Shown here one piece after another: positions 37,101 to 45,960 of a stretch of DNA of 64,000 bases. The position numbers and the translations under genes are program-made. The notes under the pieces are model-generated. The model was not told where the DNA came from. It was given only the letters and a program-made list of their open reading frames with translations, and did not search any database. Origin of the DNA: Edolisoma coerulescens (lineage: Eukaryota > Chordata > Aves > Passeriformes > Campephagidae); NCBI GenBank assembly GCA_013397115.1, contig VWZW01004024.1:620504-684503 (forward strand), written 5' to 3'. Every line of letters starts with the position of its first letter. The first letter of the stretch is position 1.

Positions 37101-39552
37101 AGTGGTTTGCAGAAATGCAAAAAGCCCCTATTCTACCACACTTTTATTAAAAACAACTTATGCACAACTGACATTGTTACAGCTACAGAAAACATAATGG
37201 AAAGATAAAGCCAGAAAAGCGTTTTCTGTTAAAATAGCTCTTCATTTTAAATCACCTGTAGATATTTAAGGATCTTTGGAAGAAAGCAATGAAATTCCTG
37301 AGTTTAAAGGTAGCCTTAAAGGGTCCTGCTTCTCTGCAGTGTAACGTGTGTGGTGTCACTGGGAATTTGTAGAAGCACAACAGAACCAGACTCTGCACTT
37401 CCAATTCCCACTATGCCTTCTTTTAGTACATTATTAACTCCTGGCACTGGCAGTACTGAAAGAACCCTTAAGGAATTGGCATTGATTTATAGTAGTTTGT
37501 TTTCTGAACTGCCAGACAAACTGGTCAGCTTCATGCTTGTCCTTGTTGGCTTGTTCACAAGAGCTTTGGGCCTGATATTGAGACACTGCAGCCAAGGGCA
37601 GCCTGGGTGAGGTCTGTCTGTCAATCCCTTTGCACACTGCAAATCAGTGACAGAAGAGAGGCAGGGACTGGCTAAGGTGAGTGCTCGGTTTGGGGTTTCT
37701 GGAGATGAGAGATAAACAGAAAGTAACAGGATTTCTCTTAATCCCTTCTTTCAGGAGTCTTTCAAAGCTTCAGGCCTGATAATGAGAAAGCTGTTGTTTG
37801 CCAGGTACAAAGTAGGCATCTGAGGAAGGTGCCTCAGAGGTCACCAGCTCATTTCCTAATGGGCTTGAAAAAGGGTAATAGGACTTTGGAGTGGATACAG
37901 GAAGGAATGGGTGGCCAGAGGCAGGTGTGGAGCCAGAGGAATGCGTTTACAGAGCTTTGCACCGCTGTGGCGTACACCAGGGCCACTCTGCGTCCCTCTG
38001 CTATGGGCTGATCAGCCTGTAAGGTCTGATGGCTCTGAGCTGATGGCTCTGTGCAGCAGTCAGGAGATGGGTGTTGCCAATTCAGATACACACAGGCAGA
38101 TGTGGAAATGCAAAGCACTTTCAGGACACAGCATTGCTCAAGGTACATCCAGGTAAAACAGTGATTTTTCTCTGCAGCTTGGCTATTAATTGTGTCCCTT
38201 CCCTCTCAAAGGACAAATCTCAGCCTCAGACCTTCCACCTTCACCTGACTATCATAATATCCCATGAGTGAACTAGTTTTCTAAGAAACCAGACACTAGG
38301 GATCCTTTTCTAGGACCTCACTGAGATACAATCCAAGGGAAGTGCCTTTGTGAGGACAGAGTGATGGACATGCCCCCCCCCTTGCAGCTGAGCCCTTTCA
38401 GTCCAACCAATTGAGCAGTGCCAACTTCTTGCTGAGCCAGGGCCCAGGGCCCACCCATTGTACATCTTCTGGAGGGATTGTTCTTTCCCAGCCTTGACTG
38501 TTGCATAACCCATGTTCCATATGGATAATTGGCAGTAATGAGGTTCAGCTTTTCCCCACTCCAAAAGCACTTTGGTTCTTTGTGTTTTGACAGTCTTCAG
38601 AGGAGAAGTTCAGCTCCTTTCAATGCATCTTTAGTCAGACAATAAATCAGGATCCTTTTCCATTTGTCCCTCTACTGAAGTGGAAGCTAAGAACTGACAT
38701 AGCCGTGAAAAGGCAGTAATCCAGTGTCTTAGGCAATGCTCATTTTTCCTCTACCTCCTGCATGAGTTACTGTTGAGCATGAAGTATGTGCCACTTTTTC
38801 CTATGCAGTTCTTGTGTTTTAGTATCTAACTCATTGTTATGGGACTTTTTAGGTGTAAAAGATGCTGTTTTACATGAAAAATTAGTTATCCTGTCTCATT
38901 AGTACATAGCCTTTCAGGATGTGATTAATTCCTTCTGCCATTTGGCTGCCAGTCTTGTATCCCACCAGAAATACCATCTTCTACTGAACTGTGTTGCTGT
39001 GCTAGATATTCTCACTTTTAGCTGGTGTTCTTCATGCACCTCAGAAATGAACTGAAGGCAGGGAATGAGACTGTTCACATATGCTGTGTAGGGCAGGGTT
39101 ACAACAGACCTTGCCAGAAGCCTGAAGGACATAGTAACTTTAATGTACAGAGGGAGACACTGAGTCACGAAAGTGCTCGGGCGGTAAATCCATGAAAGGA
39201 GGGAAGAGAAGACTTTAGTCTCTTCTGGGATTCCTCTTGGGCTGAGAGCCTTTCCCTAACAGGAGTTGCACTGATTTCTCTGCAGCATTTCTTTTCCCAC
39301 CAGGGAAGTGGTGTCCAGAACAGGAACACGGCTTGCGAAGTTGCCTCACAAAACCATCTCTGTGGCAGGAGCCGGAGACACCAGCACTGGTGTGCCTTCC
39401 CTACCATACAAAGCCCTGCAGGTTCTCTCTCGTTTTTTTGTAGCATTGCAGTGGATGGATTTGGTCAGACCCCGGGGGTTCCCGGGCGCCCGGCGACTGC
39501 GTACGGCTACCGGCCGGATGAGCCGTACTCCTACAGCCCCGGAGCGCGCTGA
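4086..39552 (+). CDS. KIFAP3: KIFAP3 (kinesin-associated protein 3), 3' part, nine coding exons
   Basis: Join of 4086-4194, 5527-5639, 6587-6752, 6965-7090, 7326-7424, 8232-8317, 16621-16810, 20869-20968 and 39444-39552. All junctions are GT-AG and the phases fit throughout, giving 365 residues plus a TGA stop. The human protein is 792 residues, so roughly the first 427 are encoded before the window. Recognised from near-identity to vertebrate KAP3, for example [40 protein letters not shown] and FRWHNSQWLEMVESRQMD. KAP3 is the non-motor armadillo-repeat subunit that binds the KIF3A/KIF3B tails and links kinesin-2 to cargo, including intraflagellar transport. The part seen covers C-terminal armadillo repeats and the Gly/Tyr/Pro-rich tail. 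The tail end (YSYSPGAR) differs from the mammalian YYYGYGS as I remember it. The promoter and 5' exons are not in the window. Confidence 0.97.
5383..5412 (+). repeat. Perfect 15-bp tandem duplication
   Basis: CCTTTTAAACTTTTC occurs twice without a gap (5,383-5,397 and 5,398-5,412) in a KIFAP3 intron, 115 bases before the next exon. It looks like a local slippage duplication. Confidence 0.9.
5527..5639 (+). CDS. KIFAP3: KIFAP3 coding exon 2 of window
   Basis: 113 nt. Completes the split glycine, then reads [20 protein letters not shown] and MIRNISQHDGPTKSQFI. The acceptor is ttttttcag and the donor gtaagt. Part of the armadillo array. Confidence 0.95.
6587..6752 (+). CDS. KIFAP3: KIFAP3 coding exon 3 of window
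   Basis: 166 nt beginning [18 protein letters not shown], with an acidic run and then a repeat ending in KDKLKP. The acceptor is cttcttcag. The donor gtctgt is slightly weak, and another GT 15 bases on (ACAAG|GTTTGA) would soon hit a stop. The phase fits the next exon only with the first donor. Confidence 0.95.
6965..7090 (+). CDS. KIFAP3: KIFAP3 coding exon 4 of window
   Basis: 126 nt reading SAEDDLVLEVVIMIGTVSMD and [20 protein letters not shown]. The [10 protein letters not shown] segment is a classic armadillo helix. The acceptor is cttagcag and the donor gtacat. Confidence 0.95.
7326..7424 (+). CDS. KIFAP3: KIFAP3 coding exon 5 of window
   Basis: 99 nt reading [20 protein letters not shown] and HQATRDVIIKET. 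The acceptor is ctttgcag and the donor gtatct. The glutamine codon is split across the next intron. Confidence 0.95.
8232..8317 (+). CDS. KIFAP3: KIFAP3 coding exon 6 of window
   Basis: 86 nt reading APAYLIDLMHDKNAEIRKVC and DNTLDIIA, the last full armadillo repeat. The acceptor is ctttgcag and the donor gtaggt. Confidence 0.95.
8318..16620 (+). other. KIFAP3: KIFAP3 intron of 8.3 kb
   Basis: AT-rich intron with several T-runs (for example near 12,436) and an A-rich run near 13,420. One likely old CR1 scrap is listed separately at 15,690-15,790. No exon, RNA gene or recent mobile element is recognised. Confidence 0.8.
15690..15790 (-). mobile_element. Possible ancient CR1-type LINE fragment (reverse-transcriptase region)
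   Basis: The reverse complement of 15,709-15,737 reads MKSADGINLG. This resembles the S-K-F-A-D-D-T-K-L-G segment at the catalytic FADD box of CR1 reverse transcriptases. The flanks drift quickly. The match is short, so this is a candidate only; the element is long dead. Confidence 0.4.
16621..16810 (+). CDS. KIFAP3: KIFAP3 coding exon 7 of window
   Basis: 190 nt beginning EYDEEWAKKIQTEKFRWHNS and ending HEGDILERPDLYYNA. The acceptor is ttttaacag and the donor gtaagg. It encodes the conserved region after the repeats and follows an 8.3 kb intron. Confidence 0.96.
16811..20868 (+). other. KIFAP3: KIFAP3 intron of 4.1 kb
   Basis: Intronic DNA with an old minus-strand LINE fragment around 19,540-19,850 and a possible ancient amniote repeat near 20,120-20,190. 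Nothing else is recognised. Confidence 0.8.
19540..19850 (-). mobile_element. Ancient CR1/L3-like LINE fragment, antisense to KIFAP3
   Basis: The minus strand across about 19,760-19,805 reads KKQR, a stop, then DPGSHRPL. This lines up with the conserved F-K-K-G-D-K-x-D-P-G-N-Y-R-P-V-S-L segment of CR1/L3 reverse transcriptases. The DNA between 19,540 and 19,700 resembles the adjoining part of such elements, with several indels. Stops and frame breaks show a long-inactive copy. The ends are approximate. Confidence 0.6.
20869..20968 (+). CDS. KIFAP3: KIFAP3 coding exon 8 of window (penultimate)
   Basis: 100 nt reading DGLIAPDGAVSPDIFGDYQL and QNGDLAGQHPFSG. The chosen donor is gtatgt after GGC AA. 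Together with the next exon it gives FSGNIAVDGFG, the same length as the human FPGSLGMDGFG. A GC donor four bases earlier and a strong internal GTGAGT at 20,895 are noted as findings. Confidence 0.88.
31790..31910 (+). repeat. MIR-like ancient SINE fragment
   Basis: GGGAAACTGAGG at 31,796-31,807, then aacttgtccaggatcacaca and caggtaactgacaaagc, and a cccaggctgtgtctgcagag end. Together these follow the order of the MIR core and 3' region (GAAACTGAGG, ACTTGCCCAAGGTCACACAG, AGTGGCAGAGC, CCCAGG..CTG). The fit over about 110 bases makes chance unlikely. Such SINEs predate the amniote radiation and are rare in birds. Confidence 0.7.
34103..34157. repeat. Cluster of three overlapping perfect inverted repeats
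   Basis: Three hairpins fit in 55 bases. ATCTACAGA (34,103-34,111) pairs with 34,120-34,128. TTAAAAATCT (34,113-34,122) pairs with 34,125-34,134 across a 2-base centre. AAAAATAAAAT (34,134-34,144, after one A) pairs with 34,147-34,157 across AG. The first two are mutually exclusive. AT-rich; function unknown. Confidence 0.9.
39444..39552 (+). CDS. KIFAP3: KIFAP3 last coding exon and stop
   Basis: 109 nt after acceptor tttttttgtag. Reads VDGFGQTPGVPGRPATAYGY and RPDEPYSYSPGAR, then TGA at 39,550-39,552. The GRPATAYG-RPDEPY core matches vertebrate KAP3. The exon is extremely GC-rich with many CpGs, unlike the other exons of this gene. The last residues are less hydrophobic than the mammalian tail. 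Confidence 0.93.
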
Positions 39553-39830
39553 GCCCGGCCAGCCGCCCCGGGCCTGCCAATGCATGACTGCCCCACCATG
39601 GCTCCAGCACTCTGTATCCTTTGGCATGTGTAGCTCCACATAAACTTAGCCTTTCTGGGTCCAGTGTGGTAGTGACAGTGTTTACTCTTTGGTTGCTCTT
39701 TGTTATTATTTTTGTACAGTAACTGTGACTTGAAAGCAGGAATTGGAAACTACTGGACTGGAAAGTGTCACATTATGTATATTAAGCTACTAATTTAATT
39801 TCTATTAAATATAAAAACCTGTGTGGTCAG
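39553..39830 (+). other. KIFAP3: KIFAP3 3' UTR (approximate end)
   Basis: About 250-280 bases from the stop to the likely cleavage region. The GC-rich first 60 bases give way to AT-rich sequence. A GT-rich stretch (gtgtggtcag, later tgttttgtgtgtttt) follows the ATTAAA signal. The end is inferred, not observed. Confidence 0.6.
39804..39809 (+). terminator. ATTAAA poly(A) signal of KIFAP3
   Basis: ATTAAA, the commonest variant of the poly(A) hexamer, lies 252 bases after the KIFAP3 stop and is followed by GT-rich DNA. It is the nearest good signal after the stop. Confidence 0.6.
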
Positions 39831-41058
39831 CAGTGGTGAATGTATTTCTAACCAATGTTTTGTGTGTTTTACAAGGCACTTAAGAAGAGTGCTCCATATG
39901 CAGTGTGTTTAACATGGACTGGTTCCCTCTCACACTTCAGTCACAGGAACACCATTAAGCTCCAGCATCTCCTGGCACTGCCCTGACACATTGTTTGGAC
40001 CAAAGTCGAGTCCTGGGTCTGAACACTTTAATAATGGAAAGATGGCACAAATTCCCTCCCCTGGAGCTTCAGACATTTACAGTCTACTTTAAATGCTTGA
40101 AAACACTTAAAATTAGAAACTACACAACAGAATACCTTTACCCTAGTGTTTTAACAGAGTTCTGTGGGCTGAGAGAAGACAGCCACATCCATCCTGAGGG
40201 CCAGCAAGAGAAAGAAGCACTGTACCCTGGTTCAAAATCCAGAGGCAGAGCCTTTACCCCAGCTTCCCTATCTGGAAATACAAATCCATCCTGTCCTGCT
40301 TGTTTCTGGGATCTAAGCATGGATCATTGAGCAGCAGAGACAGGCCAGGACCCCTTCATGTTGGACTCCCAGTGTGGTGATTGTTTTATACCATGTTTTG
40401 AAACACAACCTGCAAACGGAATTCAGGCTAAGTTCTGCAGCTGTGCATGCCCACTGTAACAGAAGAAAGGGATGAAAATGCCCTCTCTGCCACAGCTACC
40501 AAGGCAGCAGTTCAAATTTTCACTTTTTAAAAGAAAAGTTACCTCTGCCTTATCTTTTTCTTTTGTTAATGCCTATTGATTTGCAGAGTTGTTGTTCTTC
40601 TTCCTCCCTCATTTATGGCTTAAACAGAAAGCTGACTTGCATCAGGGGCTGATCCTACTAAACCAGTCACCAGTAATTCCGTAACACAGGGGTCTGTGCT
40701 GGGAAGGTGATCTTGAAAGGCATGGGATTGTTTAGGAAGCTGACAAACTCTCGGTCTTATACTTCAAAAATACCTTTGAAATTAAAATTGTTTTGAAACC
40801 TGTGTTGTCTTTACAAAGTGTGCAGGTACTTTTATAAGCACCGTTACTCCCTGTGTTTCAAGCTGCATGACTGGAAACGAGTCTAAAATTAGCCATGGTA
40901 TTTCTTAGCAGTTTTCAGCCTTGTCCCTGTGCTGGCTTCTTGTTCAGGGCTTCACTCACTGGAGGTAGGTGGAAGAACAGCATTGCCAAGATTAAGTAGT
41001 AATTTTGAAATTATTTTCTCTACCATTTTTAACTTATTCTTGCGCAGTTTCTTAGAAC

Positions 41059-41100
41059 ACATAAGATCTCTAAGATAAGATCTCACATAAGATCACTAAG
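41059..41100 (+). repeat. Small degenerate tandem repeat
   Basis: ACATAAGATCTCTAAG at 41,059-41,074 and ACATAAGATCACTAAG at 41,085-41,100 differ by one base, with a partial copy between them. Local duplication in intergenic DNA. Confidence 0.8.
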
Positions 41101-43264
41101 AAACATGGCAGAAAACTTGAACTACAGTAATGGGTTTCCAGCGTTGTACCTTTCTAGATTCTTTCCTTTGTTCTGAGCCCACACTGGATTTGCCCAGAGG
41201 CTGTGCCACGTTTACTCAGAAGCTTTCAGATATTTTTGTAGTTATAGCTGTGAGAGAAATTCCCCAAACTGCACACTCAGGCTTTTCTTCTGAGACTGGC
41301 ACTCACTCATCAGGCTTTTCCAGAAATTACTGTGAAGTTATTTAAAGCAGTTGCCCTTCTCATGGAATGTGTTTTGGGGGAAAAACAAAATGAAGTGGGT
41401 CCTTGGAGAATATGCAAACTATCAATGAAACTGAAGGAGCCTTTAATTGGAAGCTTCAGGTTAACAAGGAGCTGCAATGGAGCTCCAGCAAAGGGGTGGG
41501 TGTCTGTAATTGTAATACAGTTTGTGACCATGCTGAGAATAAATGGCAGTGGAAAAATCTCTGGCTGCATTTTTAGTATTCAATGTTAGGAGTTTATGGG
41601 AAAAGAATAAAAGATCAAGTATTTGTAGCTTTGCCTGGCAGCAGCTAAGAGAAGAACATCATTTATCTGCAAACAGAGCTTGGTAAAAATTACTCAGCAC
41701 TTAGTAGCCTGAGGACAGAGCCTGCTAGCCAAGATGAAAACCAGCTGTGCCACTGCACTCTCAAGGCAGGAGAGAGACTGATTTTCCCTTTAATTACAGT
41801 TCCTGAGCCAGAAAGGGGAAAAACAGATAGGAGTACATAGACTTTTCAATCTATATCACATTTCCTGTGGGTGTCAGAGGAAGACGGGAGAGTCTGACCT
41901 GTTTAATTACCTGTATTTATGGATTCAGTCCCTGGGTACTGTATCCTGCATAAAACAGGGTGAGGAGGGGTCTGCTTTCTTTTAGCAACATCTGCAACTT
42001 TTGTCCTCTTTTTCCTGGTTTCTCTCCCTGGCTTTGTAGAGCTCCTCTTTTCTTTCCCTACAGCAGCAATCCCAAACCATCCCAGGAGTATCCTGTTTCC
42101 CAGCCTGCTGCTAATTAATTAATGAGTTTGGTTAGGCAAGTGTTTTAGATATAATTAGGCTGTAAAGTTAATAGCACAATGAAATAAGCAATGGCTGAGA
42201 AGCTCCTACGTCTGGTAGCTATTAGAGAGGCTTTGTGCAGATGTACAGGCTCATTTCTGGAAGCAATCTGCTCCATGCAGCCGCCTAAGATACTGTGTTA
42301 AATTATTATTTGTACTACACCAGTATTTAGGAGCTTTCCAGGGCAACAGGGTGGGGGAAAGCAAAAGTAAACAAATATTCTCATCCCTGAGAGCTCATGG
42401 AGGACCTGATTCAAGGTCTTTCAAATATCCAGAGGGTTGTGGAGCTGTCTGCTAAGAGTTTAACATGTGCATTTCATTCTGAATTCAGACTGCCGTGATT
42501 CTGCTTAATTTAATCCACTCGGGATTAAATGAAACAGGAACAAAATGTATCTTCCTCTGGAATAAGGAGGACAAGCTCTGTTTAGATACAACAGATTTTG
42601 GGCCCCTCTGGCAGGTTCTTTAATGGAATTCCTGTAGTACAGCACTGGTAAGCTCAGCTGCCCACTTATCATGGCAGGAGGGTGAGAATAGCAACAACCT
42701 CCATTCCTTCTGTGACCATCCTCAAAAACCATGAAATACAAAGCTGGTGCAGTTCATGTCACCCTTGAAGCTCTTTTGATCTGCTTATTTTTACTTCAGG
42801 TTAAGGTTTTGGGTTTTTTTTTTTCTTCTCAAGAGCTCTGAAGTGCCAAGAGAGGTGTTGGAACTGCACAGACAGTGGGGGACTGCACTCCCATGCATGC
42901 ATTTCATAGGCACGAGGTGACATTTGCAGCCAGTTGGTCTGGACACCCACTTGAATAAAAACATGGACTTTTCCAGAGCTGGAAATAATACGTTGGGGTC
43001 CCTGCCCCCTAAAAAAAGAAACCCACTTCTGTTCATTAAGAAATTGAGAAATATCATTAGCAGTAAAAAGCTACTGTACTGTAGTTGTAATTAACATGGC
43101 CGTGCAGGAGTAGGACATCACTGGAAAAGGCATCAGCTAGGAGCACCACTGCAGCCTTGTTTTTCCCACCCTGCCTTTCCCAAAGGCCCCCTGGCCTGGA
43201 AGAGGATGAGCTGGGGAACATCTCTGCAGTACTGAGAGCACCTGCCCCACTGTGCTGGACAGAA

Positions 43265-43420
43265 CGGAGCTGTGGCTGCCCCATCCCTGGGGGTCTTCAA
43301 GGCCAGGCTGGATGGGGCTTGGAGCAGGCTGGTCTAGTGGAAGGTGTCCCTGCCCAGGGCAGGGAGTTGAAATGAGATGAGCTTTTAGGTCCCTTCCAAC
43401 CCAAACCATTCTGGGCTTCT
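43265..43420 (+). mobile_element. CR1 LINE, 5'-truncated 3' end
   Basis: Contains the hallmark CR1 3' segments in order: ggctgccccatccctggggg, caaggccaggctggatgggg, cttggagcaggctggtctag, gaaggtgtccctgccc and cccttccaacccaaaccatt. Non-autonomous fragment with no coding capacity. Confidence 0.9.
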
Positions 43421-45278
43421 AAGACAATGCTCCCTAGCTGTCCTTTAGACCTTACATGCTCTACTCCATCGAAGTGATTTTTGCTCCATCCCCCTCTACA
43501 GTCACCAGCTGTGTGTCTCTCCACTATGCCAATCTTTTCTTGCCCAACTGACTTAAATAACCAGTTCCAATCCCAATGAGGCATTTGCTAGGAGCTGTGT
43601 AATCCTGCTAGTTCCCCGTCTTTTCCCTCTGCCCTTGAAAGACAAGGAGGGTGATTCACACATCCCTCATCAGATCCTGGGTTGTTCTCTGGAGGAGCCC
43701 ATGCTGGCTGTGCTTAGGGAAGGCAAAGGGTGACGTTTGGGGGCAGAAGCCCAGCTGGGGTTTTTGTGCAGCACCTGGTGACAGGGCCCTGAGCAGGGCA
43801 CACCCCTTGGTGCCACTTGAGTCTGTGTGGAACAATGGAATCACATGGGAAAAGCAGGCAAAGGGAAGGAATGCTTCTCCACAGAGGCAGCCCAGCAAAG
43901 GAAATAAACCATAAATGATGCAGAACAGCCAAAGTTTGCATTTTCTTCCTGACAGACACATGAATCACACCACAGCCTGAAGCTGGAGCCAAGTGCTGCA
44001 AGCAGAAATCAGTTGTTGCTTATTAAGAAGTTTTTATCTCCAGTTGTTCACGTCTTCTGCCTTTGCCCTGCCACAAACACACACAGGACGCACAAACCCA
44101 CGCTTGGTCCCTTGAATGAACGTGAGTAATGTCCACAGTTCTCCTTAGTTTGCACTTTGGGGCCAGGATCTTTTTTGGTGTCTGTCCCATTTGAGCCAAA
44201 GACTCTGGATCTTTCCTGCCTTTGACAGATAGAGGTGGTGTACCTGAACTTTATTTAGATTCTGTTCCTGTGTGCATTATATTACCCTGTAATGTGTGGC
44301 ATGCTACATGTCATACTATCTATGACCCGTTTTATTTTCCTGCACCCTGCTCCTCCCATCGTATTTCTGCTCTTTTAAAAATGCCCCAGATCATCCATCT
44401 ACCAGCATATCTTGCCAGAGGAGCAGACTCCTCCTAGCACTGTGTCCTCATGTTAACCCTGACGTGCCACCTTACAGCCCTCCCAATGCAGTCATAGGAG
44501 AAATCCTCTCTCCTTGCTCACCTGAACAGATGGTGAGGCTCAACTGAGTGGAGTTCAGGTGTGGATCTGAGGGAATCCCTTTTGCTGTCGAGGGAGCTGA
44601 GGTTTAGCTGTGCTGAAGGGACTCTGGCACAGCTGAGCCACTGTCCAGCAGACCTGTGGTCTCTGGGATCATCCGTGCAAGCACTGGAAAGCTTCACTAG
44701 GAATGGAGGGGACAAAGCGTATTGCTAAAGAACACACTCTACACAGTTCATGCTGGATTTGACAGCACAAAACTTAGTGCAGGTTAAACTCGTGGAGTTG
44801 AGTTCCTAAAGAGAGCCAAGGCGCTTGCACAGCTCAGACCACCTGTGTTAAGCACTCTGCCCTGGCCATTAAATCTGCGTCTAGACGAGGCCACGGGGCT
44901 GGGCTGTGCTGCTGTTCAGAGTGACTGAGCAAACCACATCCTCACGTCCTGGCGCTGCAGGAAACTGGAATAACTCCGGCGATATGAAAATAGCGCGTGA
45001 AAAGCCCAGACCTCCCACCGCTCTGGAGTCGTTCCTTTCAACCTTCGCTCCGCCGTCCAAAACACTCACGTGAAATCTCTCCCCGGAGTCACTTTACGCC
45101 GCAGCACGGAGAGCAATTAGTTTTAATGGCATTAAATGGATCTCCTCACGCAGGAGTGTCAGACCACCTGCCTCGCCCGCACCCTGCTGGCCCCGCTCCC
45201 GGCCTGGCGGGGAGGGGGCACCGGACGCAGCCCCGGGGACTCGGGTGCAGGCGGACCTGAGCAGGGCACGGGGAGGGC

Positions 45279-45313
45279 AAGGACATTTAAAAATGTCCTT
45301 TAAAAAGGACATT
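45279..45313. repeat. Alternating palindrome of a GGACATT unit
   Basis: AAGGACATTT and AAATGTCCTT form a perfect 22-base palindrome (45,279-45,300). The second unit also pairs with AAAGGACATT across AA (45,292-45,313). The same unit therefore occurs three times in alternating orientation, just before a CR1 and the SCYL3 CpG island. Confidence 0.9.
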
Positions 45314-45612
45314 GAGGGGCAGGAGCGTGTCCAGCAAAGGACAACAAGGCTTGTGAAGGGTTTAAAAAACACGTGAGGAACAGCTAAGGTAGCTGGGGAT
45401 GTTGAGCCCGGAGAAGAGGGGGCTCGGGGGGCTCTCATCGCTGTCTGCAACCACCTGACAGCAGGCTGCAGCCAGGCGGGGTCGGTGTCTCCTGCCGGGC
45501 CTGCAGTGGGAGGACGAGAGGAAATGGCCCAGCTGAGACAGGGGAGATTCAGATTAGGTATTAGAAAAATATTTTCGCCATCAGGGTGGTCAGGCATTGG
45601 AACAGGCTGCCC
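45312..45612 (+). mobile_element. CR1 LINE body, missing its 3' end
   Basis: Shows CR1 3'-region segments (caggagcgtgtccagcaaag, ttgagcccggagaagagggg, aggacgagaggaaatggccc, ttagaaaaatatttt, attggaacaggctgccc). It stops at the ambiguous base 45,613 instead of running on to the usual CR1 end. Loss of the 3' end is atypical, because CR1 copies are normally truncated at the 5' side. Confidence 0.88.
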
Positions 45613-45960
45613 NCACCCCCGGCCCGGCGGGGACAGGTAGGCGGGGGACTGGGGCAGGCGGGCCGGGGGCGTTGTCGAGGGCCGCCATGGGGTCTGACGG
45701 GCGGGCCGGGCCGGGCCGGGCCAGGCGCGCTGGGGACGCGGTGCCGCTGCCGCCCCCGGGCCGGGTGTGACCCGCGGGCAGCGTCTGCGCGGGGCTGCAG
45801 CTCCGGGCAAAGAGCAGCTCCCGCAGTGGCGGCTCTGGCTGTGCTGTTCCCGCAGCTGGCGTTACCCGCTGTTCCGGGGGAGCCTGCGTGTTAAAACTGT
45901 GCTCTCCCCGGTGCCCAGGGTTGGACCGGCCTCGGGGGAGCGCGATTGAACCCGGCTTCC
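45613..45960 (+). promoter_or_regulatory. SCYL3: CpG island, likely SCYL3 promoter / non-coding first exon region
   Basis: Extremely GC- and CpG-rich block with CGGGC repeats (about 45,700-45,722) and no TATA box. It is the only such block upstream of SCYL3 in the window, about 3 kb before the exon with the start codon, as expected of a housekeeping promoter. Possible first-exon donors are ACAG|GTAGGC at 45,637 and, further down, TTTCAG|GTGAAT at 46,202. Which is used cannot be told from sequence. An ATG in strong context (gccgccATGG, 45,687) opens a 27-codon frame. Confidence 0.6.

Larger units (their letters stand above)
20969..39443 (+). other. KIFAP3: KIFAP3 last intron, about 18.5 kb
   Basis: Very long final intron. 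It contains a MIR-like SINE (31,790-31,910), homopolymer runs (A-rich near 29,235, T17 at 32,005-32,021, T-run near 36,534) and a cluster of overlapping hairpins at 34,103-34,157. Open frames up to about 130 codons occur, but none resembles a known protein or has convincing splice or codon structure. The right end becomes more GC-rich. Confidence 0.8.
39831..45612. other. Intergenic region between KIFAP3 and SCYL3
   Basis: About 5.8 kb with no supported gene. It holds a CR1 3' end (43,265-43,420), a CR1 body (45,312-45,612), a small degenerate repeat at 41,059-41,100 and an alternating palindrome at 45,279-45,313. GC content rises to the right. Confidence 0.75.

Noticed and set aside
39143..39172. 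Second MIR-like phrase (tgtacagagggagacactga)
   Set aside because: Match limited to about 30 bases with nothing of the element on either side.
39308..39643. 111-codon frame and two minus-strand frames over the last KIFAP3 exon
   Set aside because: Shadow frames of the real exon; the KAP3 reading frame is unmistakable.
45094..45810. 238-codon open frame on the minus strand
   Set aside because: It runs antisense through a CR1 and the CpG island and includes the undetermined base. Its Pro/Arg/Ala-rich content is what GC-rich DNA gives in any frame. No family resemblance.
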